Shown piece after piece: positions 1-8,461 of a DNA stretch of 44,137 nucleotides. The stretch is taken from contig JBCDBB010000007.1 of NCBI GenBank assembly GCA_039184415.1, positions 1 to 44,137 of the forward strand, written 5' to 3'. The stretch comes from JANSYP01 sp039184415. GTDB taxonomy: Bacteria; Pseudomonadota; Alphaproteobacteria; Rhodobacterales; Rhodobacteraceae. The notes under the pieces are model-generated. The model had not been told where the DNA came from, did not search any database, and worked only from the letters and a program-made list of their open reading frames with translations. Numbering within the stretch: the stretch's first letter is position 1; the number at the start of each line of letters is the position of its first letter. The position numbers were made by a program, and so were the translations under genes.

Positions 1-559
1 CCCGCAGCGATACGGGTGTCTCGGCAACATCGAAGTCGCTGAAGGCGAAGGCGTCCAGAATAGCGACAGTCGAGAACTGAGCGAGCGTGTTGAAGTCGTC
101 ATCAATCAGTTCCGCGCCAGGAACGAACCCGTTCGGCGCGTGGCCAAAATTCGCGCTATGATTTTCCAGCGCCGCGTCAAAGACGCCCTTGCCACGAATG
201 AAAAAGCCAACGTCATCGCGATAGTTGAACTCGGCATCGGCCACGATCGTGATCGGCGCCGTCACGACATCGCCCTTGTCGAAGTTCAGGTTGCCGTCAT
301 CCTGTGTAGCGCTCTGCGCGACCCCGACCTTGCCTACCGTGGCCCCGTTCTGGGGAAAGATCGACTCCGACGACGCATTTTCCGTTCGAAAGGACACACC
401 GGCACTGACGGTGACGTTCGTTGTGATGCTGATATCGTCGTTGACCTTAAATTCTGTCGCAGATGCAACCGTTGCCAATCCACCCGCTACAAGGATCGTT
501 GAGCAGGCAAGCGCACCTTTATTCGGACTTAGAGCGTCGCTCGTCCACGACGGTCGCAT
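1..559 (-). CDS. DUF1302 family outer-membrane-type protein (C-terminus off window)
   Basis: The reverse frame is open from an ATG at 559 to the window edge (186 codons, no stop), so only the N-terminal part is seen. A hydrophobic stretch followed by an Ala-rich cleavage-like site (VASA-TEF, residues about 32-38) suggests export. The mature part contains phrases I associate with the DUF1302 family: a GDVVTAPITIVADAEFNY-like segment, GFFIRGKGVFDA, GHAPNGFVPG and DAFAFSDFDV. DUF1302 proteins are usually 550-700 residues and are thought to be beta-rich outer-membrane proteins or porin-like; no biochemical role is firmly known. It is the last visible gene of the long operon and follows the ABC ATPase after about 70 bp, so it may carry the same substrate across the outer membrane (inference). 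The start lacks a clear ribosome binding site and could differ. Confidence 0.7.
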   Translation of the reverse strand, partial: MRPSWTSDALSPNKGALACSTILVAGGLATVASATEFKVNDDISITTNVTVSAGVSFRTENASSESIFPQNGATVGKVGVAQSATQDDGNLNFDKGDVVTAPITIVADAEFNYRDDVGFFIRGKGVFDAALENHSANFGHAPNGFVPGAELIDDDFNTLAQFSTVAILDAFAFSDFDVAETPVSLR

Positions 560-628
560 CCGAGCACATGGAGCATACGCTCGAAAGACAGTTCGCAACT
601 TGGCGTCACAGAACGGTCCGAGCAGACG

Positions 629-1726
629 CTATTGGCGCAGGATCGTCATCGCTGAGCTATCCCAGGCAATCCACATCGCCTCGGAACCCATCCGTTGAAC
701 GGTCTTTGCGTCGGTATAGGCGCGCAGCCTAAGGTTCGGTACATCGTCAATCGCGAGATCCACGGCTGTTCGGCTGCCCTGAAAGGTGCAGTCAGAGATC
801 CGGCCCTTGACCGCATTGGCCGCCTCGGGCTTGTCGCTGTGGAACGCAATATTCTCCAGACGCAGCGACGCGGAGGCGGCCTGCCCGGCCCGGGGCGCGG
901 CATCAGTCGCCTGCCCTCTCAGAGAGATGCCGTTCCAGTCGAACAGGAGCTCGCTCCGCGCCGCATCCACAGAGCGAACCATGCCGTCCAACAGATTGGT
1001 CTCGCCTATGAATTCCGCGACGAAACGGGTTTCGGGGCGGAAATAAAGGTCCTCGGGTGTCCCGTCCTGTTCGATCCGTCCGCTGTTCATCACCACGATC
1101 CTGTCCGACATCGTGAGCGCCTCTTCCTGGTCATGAGTGACGAAGAAGAACGTCTTGTGGGTCTGGCGCTGGATCGATTTCAGTTCGAGCTGCACCTGGC
1201 TGCGCAGCTTGGCGTCGAGCGCGCCGAGGGGCTCATCGAGCAAAAGAAGGGCGGGATCCAGAGCCAAAGCCCTGGCAAGCGCCACCCGTTGCCGCTGTCC
1301 TCCTGAAAGCTGCGATGGATAGCGATCGGAGAAGGGAGTCAGCTCCAGAAAGGACATGATCTCGTCCAGCCGCGCCTTGATCGCCCCCCTGCCCATGCCC
1401 TTCAACTCCAGCCCGAACGCCATGTTCTGGGCCACGGTCATATGCGGAAAGAGCGCGTAGTCCTGGAATACCATGTTGATATGGCGCCGTTCCGGGGGCT
1501 GATCCGTGATGTCCTGCCCATTCAGAAGGATGCGACCCCGGTCGGGCCTCTCGAAACCGCCGAGGATGCGCAAGGTCGTGGACTTGCCGCAGCCCGACGG
1601 GCCGAGAAAGGTCACGAACTCTCCCTGAGCAATGTCGAGATGCATTTCGTGAAGCGCGACAGCATCGCCGAAGCTCTTTGATATGCCATCGAGCCGAACA
1701 AGCGGTGCAGGCGTCTGCGTGGTCAT
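629..1726 (-). CDS. Spermidine/putrescine-type ABC transporter ATPase (PotA family)
   Basis: 365-residue nucleotide-binding subunit. Walker A GPSGCGKST is at residues 42-50, Q-loop VFQDY near 86-90, signature LSGGQRQR at 140-147, Walker B LLLDEP at 161-166, and the H-loop histidine near 198. The last ~110 residues form the TOBE-type C-terminal domain typical of PotA/FbpC/MalK ATPases. The length is normal for PotA (about 350-380). Its ATG overlaps the stop of the upstream permease by 4 bp (ATGA at 1723-1726), so translation is coupled. It energises import by the two permeases and binding protein encoded just upstream. The family takes up polyamines, but related ATPases serve other amines and sugar acids, so the substrate is left open. 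Confidence 0.93.
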   Translation of the reverse strand: MTTQTPAPLVRLDGISKSFGDAVALHEMHLDIAQGEFVTFLGPSGCGKSTTLRILGGFERPDRGRILLNGQDITDQPPERRHINMVFQDYALFPHMTVAQNMAFGLELKGMGRGAIKARLDEIMSFLELTPFSDRYPSQLSGGQRQRVALARALALDPALLLLDEPLGALDAKLRSQVQLELKSIQRQTHKTFFFVTHDQEEALTMSDRIVVMNSGRIEQDGTPEDLYFRPETRFVAEFIGETNLLDGMVRSVDAARSELLFDWNGISLRGQATDAAPRAGQAASASLRLENIAFHSDKPEAANAVKGRISDCTFQGSRTAVDLAIDDVPNLRLRAYTDAKTVQRMGSEAMWIAWDSSAMTILRQ

Positions 1727-2511
1727 TGACTTTCCCTTTTCATGCGCCGGCTGGACCGTTCGGCCCAGACGCCGAGAACCGCGGTAAGCACCAGAGCGAC
1801 CGTCGCGATCGCGTTGATCTCGGGCGACATGCCCGAACGCAGCATCGCGAAGATCAGGACCGGCAGCGTCGGATCGTACCCGCCGAGGAAGAAGGAGCGG
1901 ACGAAATCGTCAAAGCTCAGAAGCAGACAGAAGATACCCGCACCAATCAGCGCCGGCCGCAGATATGGCAGCGTGATCCGCATGAAGGTTACGAACGGAT
2001 CGGCACCCAGATCGCGCGCGGCTTCGCCCATACTCTTGGGCAGGGTCGACAGGCGGGCGATCACGACGAGCGATACGAAGGGCACATTGTGGACGGCGTG
2101 CGCCCAGATGATCGCGAACATCCCCGGCTCGATCCCGAGCTGGCGCGCATAGATCCGGAACGCGATCGCCGAAATGATCCCGGGCACCAGCGCAGGCAGG
2201 ATCATCAGAGCATAAACCGCCGCGCGCCCGGCGAACCTGTCCCTGGCCAGCAGGACCGCCAGCCACGTGCCGATGATGATCGAAATCAGCGTCGAACTTA
2301 TCGCAATCGCCACCGAGTAGCCGAAGGTGAAAATCACATCGGCATCGGCAAAGACGCCCAGATACCAGTCGAGTGTCCAGGACCGGATCGGAAAGCCGAT
2401 GAACTTGCTGTCCTTGAAGCCCATCACGACCATCAGCACGAGCGGCACGAAGAGATAGACCACGAAGGCCCAGAAGATCACGGACAGCAGAACACGATGG
2501 GAGCGGGTCAT
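1723..2511 (-). CDS. Polyamine-type ABC transporter permease (PotC-like)
   Basis: 262-residue inner-membrane permease with about six hydrophobic helices. The cytoplasmic EAA loop is visible as MGEAARDLGADPFVTFMRI followed by TLPYLRP, the element that docks on the ATPase. I chose the ATG at 2511, where translation begins MTRSHRVLL, because it overlaps the upstream permease stop by 4 bp (ATGA, 2508-2511) and gives the normal PotC length. An open frame extends further upstream but runs inside the neighbouring permease. As the second permease of a PotB/PotC pair it forms the heteromeric channel with the 2508-3503 product. Confidence 0.93.
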   Translation of the reverse strand: MTRSHRVLLSVIFWAFVVYLFVPLVLMVVMGFKDSKFIGFPIRSWTLDWYLGVFADADVIFTFGYSVAIAISSTLISIIIGTWLAVLLARDRFAGRAAVYALMILPALVPGIISAIAFRIYARQLGIEPGMFAIIWAHAVHNVPFVSLVVIARLSTLPKSMGEAARDLGADPFVTFMRITLPYLRPALIGAGIFCLLLSFDDFVRSFFLGGYDPTLPVLIFAMLRSGMSPEINAIATVALVLTAVLGVWAERSSRRMKRESQ

Positions 2512-3503
2512 TTGCTGTCGCCCTTCCGCAGCGCCGAGATGAAGCGGCTGAAGATGCCGGTCAGAACGAGCGCAGTGACGAACATGATAACGGCAAAGGC
2601 CGCGCCGGTGGGCCACTTGTCCCCCGCCACATGGAAAAAACCTGCAATGGTCTGGGCGAAGACAGTGCTGTTCGGGCCGCCGAGCAGCACCGGCGTGCCG
2701 TAATAGCCGGTCGAGATCAGAAAGACGAGGACGCACCCTGATCCGACTCCCTCAAGCGAGAGCGGCAAGGTGATCCTCCAGAAGCGCGTCCAAGCGCCGG
2801 CGCCGAGGTCGGCGGCGGCCTCGGTGATGTTGCGGGGCAGTTTCTCCAGCGCTGAATAGAGCGGGAGCAGCATGTAGAGCGCGGTGAGATAGATCAGACC
2901 GACGCTCACCGAAAAGCCCGTATACATGAAGGGGATGGGTCTCTGGATCAGGCCAAGCCACTGCAGGGCGATGTTTACCGCACCGTTATTGCCCAAAAGG
3001 ATCATGATCGCATAGGTGCGCACGATCTCACCGGTCCAGAACGGCACCAGAAGCAGGAGAAGCAACGCAAGCTGATTATGACGTTTCACATGGCGGGCGA
3101 GGAAATAGGCCACCGGGTAGGTGATGATCAGCGTGACGAAGGTCAGAACTGACGAATAGATCAGCGTGCGAAAGAACGGCCGCTGGAACACACTCTCCTG
3201 AAAGAACTGCGCGTAGTTGTCGAGCGTGAGCTGTGGCTCCTGCCCGACGGTCACCGGATAGGCGTCCATCAGGCTCACTCGCAGCATCTGCAGCATTGGC
3301 CCCAAATGCTGTGTCAGAACCCAGATCACGGGGATCACCGCCAGCATCAGAAACTGTCGACGAGGCGAGGCAAAGACCACCGCCGAAAGGAGCTGATAGG
3401 GACGCCAGGCGACGAACCGGCCCCATGCCGCGGGCCGGTCTTCACCGCTGGCGTCCGCGATGTCTGTACGCTCTGCGCCGATGGGCGCAGCACCGTTGGT
3501 CAT
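2508..3503 (-). CDS. Polyamine-type ABC transporter permease (PotB-like)
   Basis: 331-residue inner-membrane permease. A ~45-residue hydrophilic N-terminus precedes the first helix (QFLMLAVIPVIWVL). A periplasmic loop contains LTLDNYAQFF, a phrase common in PotB/PotH proteins. The EAA loop is seen as ITEAAADLGAGAWTRFWRI. It starts at 3503, 87 bp after the binding-protein stop; a strong inverted repeat lies in that gap. It pairs with the downstream PotC-like permease. The N-terminal extension is somewhat longer than in E. coli PotB, and a later start cannot be fully excluded. Confidence 0.92.
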   Translation of the reverse strand: MTNGAAPIGAERTDIADASGEDRPAAWGRFVAWRPYQLLSAVVFASPRRQFLMLAVIPVIWVLTQHLGPMLQMLRVSLMDAYPVTVGQEPQLTLDNYAQFFQESVFQRPFFRTLIYSSVLTFVTLIITYPVAYFLARHVKRHNQLALLLLLLVPFWTGEIVRTYAIMILLGNNGAVNIALQWLGLIQRPIPFMYTGFSVSVGLIYLTALYMLLPLYSALEKLPRNITEAAADLGAGAWTRFWRITLPLSLEGVGSGCVLVFLISTGYYGTPVLLGGPNSTVFAQTIAGFFHVAGDKWPTGAAFAVIMFVTALVLTGIFSRFISALRKGDSK

Positions 3504-3537
3504 TGCGATTCCTCGCTCAGGGGTCGAAGTGCGGCGC

Positions 3538-3576
3538 GACCGCGGCCTCCTTTGGTTCGCACCGGTGGCCGCGGTC
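3538..3576 (-). promoter_or_regulatory. Intercistronic RNA hairpin after binding-protein gene
   Basis: Perfect 10-bp inverted repeat GACCGCGGCC / GGCCGCGGTC (3538-3547 and 3567-3576) with a 19-nt loop, 14 nt after the stop of the binding-protein gene and before the permease start. In the gene-sense direction no T-run follows, so it is unlikely to be a simple terminator. Such structures after binding-protein genes often stabilise the upstream mRNA and reduce read-through, giving more binding protein than permease. That role is an inference here. Confidence 0.55.
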
Positions 3577-3590
3577 TTTTATTCTGGTCC

Positions 3591-4697
3591 TCAGGCGGCT
3601 TTGATCGCTTCCACCGCTGGATCGACCAGGCTGTATTTCAGCTCGTTCGCCTCGGCACGGAAGAACTGCAGATTGGCGAGCTCTTCTTCGGTGAAGGCTG
3701 ACGCGGCCTTCTCCGCCTCGGTCAAATGCGCGTCCGCGCCGTTGAAGGTTGAGATGAAGCCTGACGCCTTGGTCATTTCGGCACCGATCTCGGGCGAGGA
3801 CAGGATCGCGTCGAGGAAGATATAGGCGTTGTCGGCGTTCGGTGCGTTGTTGGCGACGTTATAGGTATAGACAAAGCCGTAGGAGCCTTCCTTCGGGATC
3901 GTCATCGACACCGGGAAACCGTCCGCCATCAGCGCCGCAATCGGCCCGTTCCAGGCGCATGCCATGGTGATGTCCTGATTGACGAACATCTGCTGCACTT
4001 CGGCGCCGCTGTCATAGTACTTGCGCACGAGCGGCTTCTTCTCGATCAGGAAATCGCGCGCTTCGGCAACGATCTCGGCGGCCTTCTCAGGATCGTCGAG
4101 ATAGGCGACCATATTGCCGTCATAGCCCTTCATGAGCATCACGATTGAGAGCATATCCTGTATCGTGTAGGCGGTCTGGCCGGCATATTTGTCGGAGAAG
4201 AACGTGTACCAGCTTTTAACATCCTCTTCGGGTACGACCTCGTTGTTGTAGGCGAGCACTTCCATACCCGACAGGATCGGCGCGCCCCATTTATTGCCAT
4301 TGATCGTCGCCCAGTCGCTTTCCGAATAGATCGGGTTCATGGCGCCCCAGTTGGTCAGGCGATCGGTGTCGAGCGGTGCCAGCAGGTCGCTGTCGATGAA
4401 CTGCAGGAAGCGGTGACCGGCAACGGTCACGATATCCACCGTAGGCTCCGGCGCTTCGGCGGCGAGAAGGTTGAACTGCTTACCCTGGTCATCGACGAGG
4501 CGGATGTTCACCTTGATACCGGTATCGTTCTCGAACTGCTCCTTGAAGCTCTCGGGGACGAAGTCGGTGTAGGTCCAAATGTTCACCTCGCCGCCAGCGG
4601 CGCGCGCGGGGCGCAGATAGGCCGGGCTGGCGAGCACTGCGGCGGAGGCGGCCGTCGTGCCCAGAAATCCGCGGCGGCTCAGGGGTAGTTTGGTCAT
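3591..4697 (-). CDS. Polyamine-type ABC transporter substrate-binding protein, Tat-exported
   Basis: 368-residue periplasmic binding protein of the PotD/PotF class. The N-terminus carries a twin-arginine motif (SRRGFLG, residues about 7-13), then a hydrophobic Ala-rich segment and a cleavage-like site near PARA-AGGEVN, so export by Tat is likely. The mature protein begins with a strand GEVNIWTYTDFVPESF, like PotD/PotF. I chose the ATG at 4697 rather than an in-frame start at 4724 because AAGGAG lies 8 nt upstream. It is the first of the four ABC genes and follows the opine-dehydrogenase-like gene after 67 bp. The binding-pocket residues cannot be assigned by eye, so the ligand (polyamine, opine or another amine) is unknown. 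Confidence 0.9.
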   Translation of the reverse strand: MTKLPLSRRGFLGTTAASAAVLASPAYLRPARAAGGEVNIWTYTDFVPESFKEQFENDTGIKVNIRLVDDQGKQFNLLAAEAPEPTVDIVTVAGHRFLQFIDSDLLAPLDTDRLTNWGAMNPIYSESDWATINGNKWGAPILSGMEVLAYNNEVVPEEDVKSWYTFFSDKYAGQTAYTIQDMLSIVMLMKGYDGNMVAYLDDPEKAAEIVAEARDFLIEKKPLVRKYYDSGAEVQQMFVNQDITMACAWNGPIAALMADGFPVSMTIPKEGSYGFVYTYNVANNAPNADNAYIFLDAILSSPEIGAEMTKASGFISTFNGADAHLTEAEKAASAFTEEELANLQFFRAEANELKYSLVDPAVEAIKAA

Positions 4698-4764
4698 TCT
4701 TTTTGCTCCTTGCTGGTTCTTCAAGCGTTACTTTATTCTTGTTTTCTGCGCGTATCGAACCCTG

Positions 4765-5883
4765 TCAGGTTGTCTCCGCACAAGCTTCTTTTGGGTCCAG
4801 ACGGCCGGTTTTGGCGGCCTCGGCCAAATCTGCCAGACTACAGCGCTCAAGCGATAACGCATCAAGCAGCTGGTTTTCGGTCGCGAAGTCCCGCCCATAC
4901 ATGGCCGAGAAGATCGCGATACCGGCTTCATGCAGCACCGCAGGCCGCCCTACAAGCTTGCCCAGGACCACGACGGGTACAAGACCGTAGGGCACATCTT
5001 CCGTGACATAGCGTGTGTCGGCCGTGGCCGGACCTGTCCCACCATTCCCCTGCGCATGCATCTGCTGGTTCATTTCCGAGATTGATGCCACCGGCACGTG
5101 GAAGGACTGGTGGAAATGCTCGAAAATGGTTTTCACCGACAGCCCGAGAGCACTTGCGATCGCCAGCCGCTCCTCATCGAGCCGCTCCAGAAGGCGCCCG
5201 ACCGTGGGGGTAACGTTCTTGCCCTGGCTCCAGGTCTCGCCCTGCTCCATCCGGGTGATGTTGCCAAGCGCGATGCCCATGTGGTTCTGCGGGTTCAGGT
5301 TCGAAAGCGTAATCGCCAAAAGCCCATCGCGCGGGGCAAAGACCTTGCCGAACAGCGTCTCGCAGAGCGCCAGCTGCACATCTTGCTGAGATGCGGGCAA
5401 GGTGCACATGTCGACCTTCGCGCGCACGGTGTTGACCTGGACCGTGGTTCCGCTTTTGCGCCGACCTGTAACAGCCGTTGTTCCCCATGCGGTGATCGGG
5501 ATCTCGATTCCGCGCGCGGCCAGAAGGCGCGCGAGATAGAGTGCTCCGAAGGATCCGTGTGACGAGATGATCACGCGATGCTCCGCACGGAAATGCGGAG
5601 CCAATGCATCGAACACCGTTTTGTGGCCGTAGCCCGGCAAGGCGATCAGCAGGACGTCGTTCTCCAAGGCAAGCGCCTCTGCGGACACCGCCACCTTGGG
5701 TGTGAAGACACCTTCCAGCGCGCCTCGAGCCGTCAGCTTTTCACCCTTGGCAAGCTCCTCTGTGCCTGCCCCGGAGGGCGACCATAGCATCGGAGCGTGA
5801 CCCTTATGCTGCAGCAGCGCGGCCGTGGCGAAGGCGATGGACCCCGCACCAGCGATACCGACCTTGATCTCTTCCCCACTCAT
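4765..5883 (-). CDS. NAD/NADP octopine/nopaline dehydrogenase-family protein
   Basis: 372 residues. A Rossmann fold sits at the very N-terminus with the dinucleotide motif GIAGAGSIA (residues 9-17). The second, helical domain begins near residue 190 with SNLNPQNH (193-200), matching the Asn-Pro...His segment that in opine dehydrogenases supplies the catalytic histidine (His200 here). These enzymes reductively couple an amino acid to a 2-oxo acid to give a secondary-amine dicarboxylate, or run in reverse to degrade opines. The ATG overlaps the upstream gene stop by 4 bp (5880-5883). It sits between redox/CMD genes and a polyamine-type importer. That fits either opine breakdown after import or synthesis for export; the direction cannot be decided from sequence. 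No nicotianamine-synthase-like gene is in the window. Confidence 0.85.
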   Translation of the reverse strand: MSGEEIKVGIAGAGSIAFATAALLQHKGHAPMLWSPSGAGTEELAKGEKLTARGALEGVFTPKVAVSAEALALENDVLLIALPGYGHKTVFDALAPHFRAEHRVIISSHGSFGALYLARLLAARGIEIPITAWGTTAVTGRRKSGTTVQVNTVRAKVDMCTLPASQQDVQLALCETLFGKVFAPRDGLLAITLSNLNPQNHMGIALGNITRMEQGETWSQGKNVTPTVGRLLERLDEERLAIASALGLSVKTIFEHFHQSFHVPVASISEMNQQMHAQGNGGTGPATADTRYVTEDVPYGLVPVVVLGKLVGRPAVLHEAGIAIFSAMYGRDFATENQLLDALSLERCSLADLAEAAKTGRLDPKEACAETT

Positions 5884-6470
5884 GCCGCGTCACTCCTGCG
5901 CACCGGATCTCCGAGCACATGCATCAGCCGGTTGGCCCATCCGAACAAGGCCGTCGAAAGTATGAGGTCGAGGATCTCGGTCTCATCGAGACCCGCGTCC
6001 CGCAATGCAGTCATATCCGAAGCATCCGCCTTTGGCGGGCTGGCCGAGAGCTTGCGCGCAAAATCAAAGATCGCGCGATCACGGGGGGACAGATCGGCCT
6101 CCGCTCCCTTTGCAAAGAGCGCGTCCGTCACATCGGTACTGCTCTCGAGTTGGGCGTGACGCGCCGCATGAACAGCGGCGCAGTATATACAGCGATTGAC
6201 GATGGAGGCGCCAAGCGCCCCAAGCTCTCGCTCGGCCCGGCTCAGTCCGCCTTCGTCATACATGATTGCGTTGAACAGAGGCGAGCGGACCGCGAGGCTC
6301 TCGACGTCATGGGCCAGCACCAGAACATAGTCGGAAACCTTGGTGTTGGACGGGGTCACCTGAAGTGCCGCGAGTTGCGCCTCTGTGGCCTCTTTAAGGT
6401 CTACCGGTTTAACACGCGGGCGCCAGTGCGGGACTGTGCGGGTGAACTTGTGAAGGACCTCGTCGGTCAT
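5880..6470 (-). CDS. Carboxymuconolactone decarboxylase/AhpD-like peroxidase-related protein
   Basis: 196 residues, all-helical. The AhpD-type redox motif CIYCAAVHAARH is at roughly residues 92-103 (Cys-x-x-Cys plus downstream His), which in AhpD proteins gives disulfide-based alkylhydroperoxidase activity. I chose the ATG at 6470 because it overlaps the stop of the preceding CMD gene by 4 bp (6467-6470). The tail (LFGWANRLMHVLGDP) is typical of the peroxidase-related subfamily. From memory it resembles TIGR04030 (the Avi_7169 group), which is usually encoded beside a TIGR04029 protein, as here. It probably removes a peroxide or acts on an oxidised intermediate made by the FAD enzyme of the same operon (inference). 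Confidence 0.85.
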   Translation of the reverse strand: MTDEVLHKFTRTVPHWRPRVKPVDLKEATEAQLAALQVTPSNTKVSDYVLVLAHDVESLAVRSPLFNAIMYDEGGLSRAERELGALGASIVNRCIYCAAVHAARHAQLESSTDVTDALFAKGAEADLSPRDRAIFDFARKLSASPPKADASDMTALRDAGLDETEILDLILSTALFGWANRLMHVLGDPVRRSDAA

Positions 6471-6958
6471 TCTGGTGGTCCGGTCATCAGTTTCAGTCCT
6501 GCGACGAGACGCAACTGGTAGGCAAGGAACGCGTTCAATTCGCACAACCTGACGATATCGGCGTCGGTCGTACCGGCTGCTTTAAGCGCTGCGATGTCAT
6601 CGCTGGCAATATCCTTGGGCGAACGCGCGACCTTGTCCATAAAGGCGAGCACCTCCGCCAGGCCCCTTTCGCCACCGTCACTCGCCGGATCGGCCAGCGA
6701 CGCGTAGTCTTGACCCTGCTGACGCGCCTCATAGCGTTTTGCGACCTGCTCCTGCCCATTCAATCGCGCGATCCGCGCGGCCAGAGCCGCGCGCATGTCC
6801 GCGGGCCAGGCGCCGCAATCCTGCGGCGCAAACACGGCACGCTCGGCCGCGTCAGTCTTTTCGAGAACCGAGGCCCGCAAGGTGGCCGCCGCTGATCCCG
6901 CGCCGCCCTCCGTCACGCCGCCTTCGACAAGGCTGGTGGTCCGCCAGATATCGCTCAC
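6467..6958 (-). CDS. CMD domain protein lacking the CxxC motif
   Basis: 163 residues, starting at a GTG at 6958 that overlaps the upstream monooxygenase stop by 4 bp (GTGA). It is helical, with a middle segment (AALAARIARLN, about residue 60) and a C-terminal half (ALKAAGTTDADIVRLCELNAFLAYQLRLV) that look like a CMD fold. It has no Cys-x-x-Cys pair, so it probably is not a peroxidase on its own. From memory it fits the TIGR04029 (Avi_7170) group that pairs with the AhpD-like protein encoded next. The two may form one complex or be a diverged duplicate pair. Function unknown. Confidence 0.8.
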   Translation of the reverse strand: MSDIWRTTSLVEGGVTEGGAGSAAATLRASVLEKTDAAERAVFAPQDCGAWPADMRAALAARIARLNGQEQVAKRYEARQQGQDYASLADPASDGGERGLAEVLAFMDKVARSPKDIASDDIAALKAAGTTDADIVRLCELNAFLAYQLRLVAGLKLMTGPPE

Positions 6959-8421
6959 GCATCGACCTCCTGGGGCAGATCGCTGGCGACCCATTCCTCA
7001 CCGTTCAACTCCGGAGTGTCATAGTCCAGAAAGCCCTGCCAATGGGCCTCGACATCTTCGCAATAGAGCTTGGCGGCAATGTCGCGCGCCAGCCAGGCAG
7101 CCCCATCCGACACGCCCGGCACGTCGCCGCTGACCTTGCCGAGGCTCGCCGTGGCACCATAGTTGAAGCAATAGACATTCGACAGCCACGGCGCGGTGCC
7201 CACCACCTTTTCGCGGAATGTGAAATCGGGGTTGAGATAGGGAAATCGCCCGAGATCCGCGTTTTGCTCATCCTCGGGCGGGGTATAGACATCCTGCCAG
7301 AGCTGGATTTTCGCCGCCGCTTCTCCGAACTCCACCCGCATCATCGGGTCGGTGACAAAACCAGTGCCGAGGATCAAGAAGTCCGCCAGATAATTCGTCC
7401 CGTCGGAAAAACTGATCTTCACGCCGCTTCCCTGCTCTTCCACCTTGGTGGTGGTTTTGCCGAAATGGAAATAGGCGTTCTTGTGACAGCTCACGCGGAG
7501 CGTCGAGCCGTGGGGGGCAGGCGTCTGGGTCGCGAAACTATACTGCATGAACCGCCAACGCCACTCGTCGGAAAGTGCCGCATAGCCTGCGGTGAATCCG
7601 TAGCTGCCGATGCCCATCATCTTGTTGACAACCGGCATCTCCTTGCGGCGGATCAGATGGCGCACTTCGAACGCGCCATGCTCCAGCGCCTCCGCGGAAT
7701 TGTCGACAGCCGAGGCGCCGACGCCGATCACGGCCACCTTCTTGTTCTTCAGAGCGGCGAAATCGATCTCGTCCGCGCTGTGCGCCCAGAGCCGCCGGGG
7801 TATGCCGTCCATGAAACTCGGAATGTTCGGTTTGCCGGTACCGTCACGCCCTGTGGCCAAGACGAGCTTGCGCGCCAGGATCGACCCTGAGGCAGCGCCC
7901 GATAGATGCAGGCGCAACAGAGCTCCGTCAGGTTCCACGAGGTCGACCGAAACGTCGTTCTCGACAGGGATCTCCAACGCCTTTCGGTACCATTTGAGGT
8001 AGTCCATCCACATCGGCCGGGGGATCTTGTCGAGCTCTTCCCAGTTCGCGGTACCGAACTGAGCTCGGTACCAAGCCTGGAACGTCAGCGGACCAAGACC
8101 GAATGCCGGGCCGGTCAATGTCTTTGGCGAGCGTAGCGTGACCATCCTCGCATAGTTCAACCAGGGCCCCTCGAACCCAGGCGGCGACCGGTCCAAAACG
8201 CGGATATTGTCGACACCGCCCGTGCGCAGCGCCAGCCAGGCCACCATCCCGCACATGCCGCCACCGATGATGACGACATCTTGGACCCGCTCGCCGTTCT
8301 TCGTCTGGGGTGGCACCCAGGACTTACCCGGATAGAGGAGATGGCTCAGATCCTCCTTCAGGCGCGCTTCGAGCGCGGTCAGACCCTGACCGTCGATTGC
8401 GGGCGTCAATGCACCGTCCAT
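6955..8421 (-). CDS. FAD/NAD(P)-binding flavin monooxygenase-like protein
   Basis: 488 residues. The FAD Rossmann motif DVVIIGGGMCGM is at about 48-59 and a second nucleotide-binding motif VAVIGVGASAVDNSAEAL at about 229-246, the arrangement of flavin-containing or N-hydroxylating monooxygenases. A third segment FLILGTGFVTDPMM is the usual ATG/GTGF region before the C-terminus. The first ~45 residues precede the FAD motif. I chose the ATG at 8421 because upstream in-frame codons lie inside the MFS gene. It may hydroxylate the amine or oxidise the carbon skeleton of the compound handled by this operon (inference). The C-terminus overlaps the following CMD gene by 4 bp. Confidence 0.85.
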   Translation of the reverse strand: MDGALTPAIDGQGLTALEARLKEDLSHLLYPGKSWVPPQTKNGERVQDVVIIGGGMCGMVAWLALRTGGVDNIRVLDRSPPGFEGPWLNYARMVTLRSPKTLTGPAFGLGPLTFQAWYRAQFGTANWEELDKIPRPMWMDYLKWYRKALEIPVENDVSVDLVEPDGALLRLHLSGAASGSILARKLVLATGRDGTGKPNIPSFMDGIPRRLWAHSADEIDFAALKNKKVAVIGVGASAVDNSAEALEHGAFEVRHLIRRKEMPVVNKMMGIGSYGFTAGYAALSDEWRWRFMQYSFATQTPAPHGSTLRVSCHKNAYFHFGKTTTKVEEQGSGVKISFSDGTNYLADFLILGTGFVTDPMMRVEFGEAAAKIQLWQDVYTPPEDEQNADLGRFPYLNPDFTFREKVVGTAPWLSNVYCFNYGATASLGKVSGDVPGVSDGAAWLARDIAAKLYCEDVEAHWQGFLDYDTPELNGEEWVASDLPQEVDA

Positions 8422-8461
8422 GTCTCTGTCGTGCCTCTCGTTTAGTGCCGCACCGAATGCT

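Noticed and set aside
1678..2703. 341-codon plus-strand open frame opposite the ABC permease
   Set aside because: It is antisense to a permease with clear membrane helices and EAA motif; its Arg/Asp/His-rich translation is typical of a shadow frame in high-GC DNA.
6739..7890. 383-codon plus-strand open frame opposite the FAD enzyme and CMD gene
   Set aside because: Antisense to two well-supported genes, with no recognisable domain.
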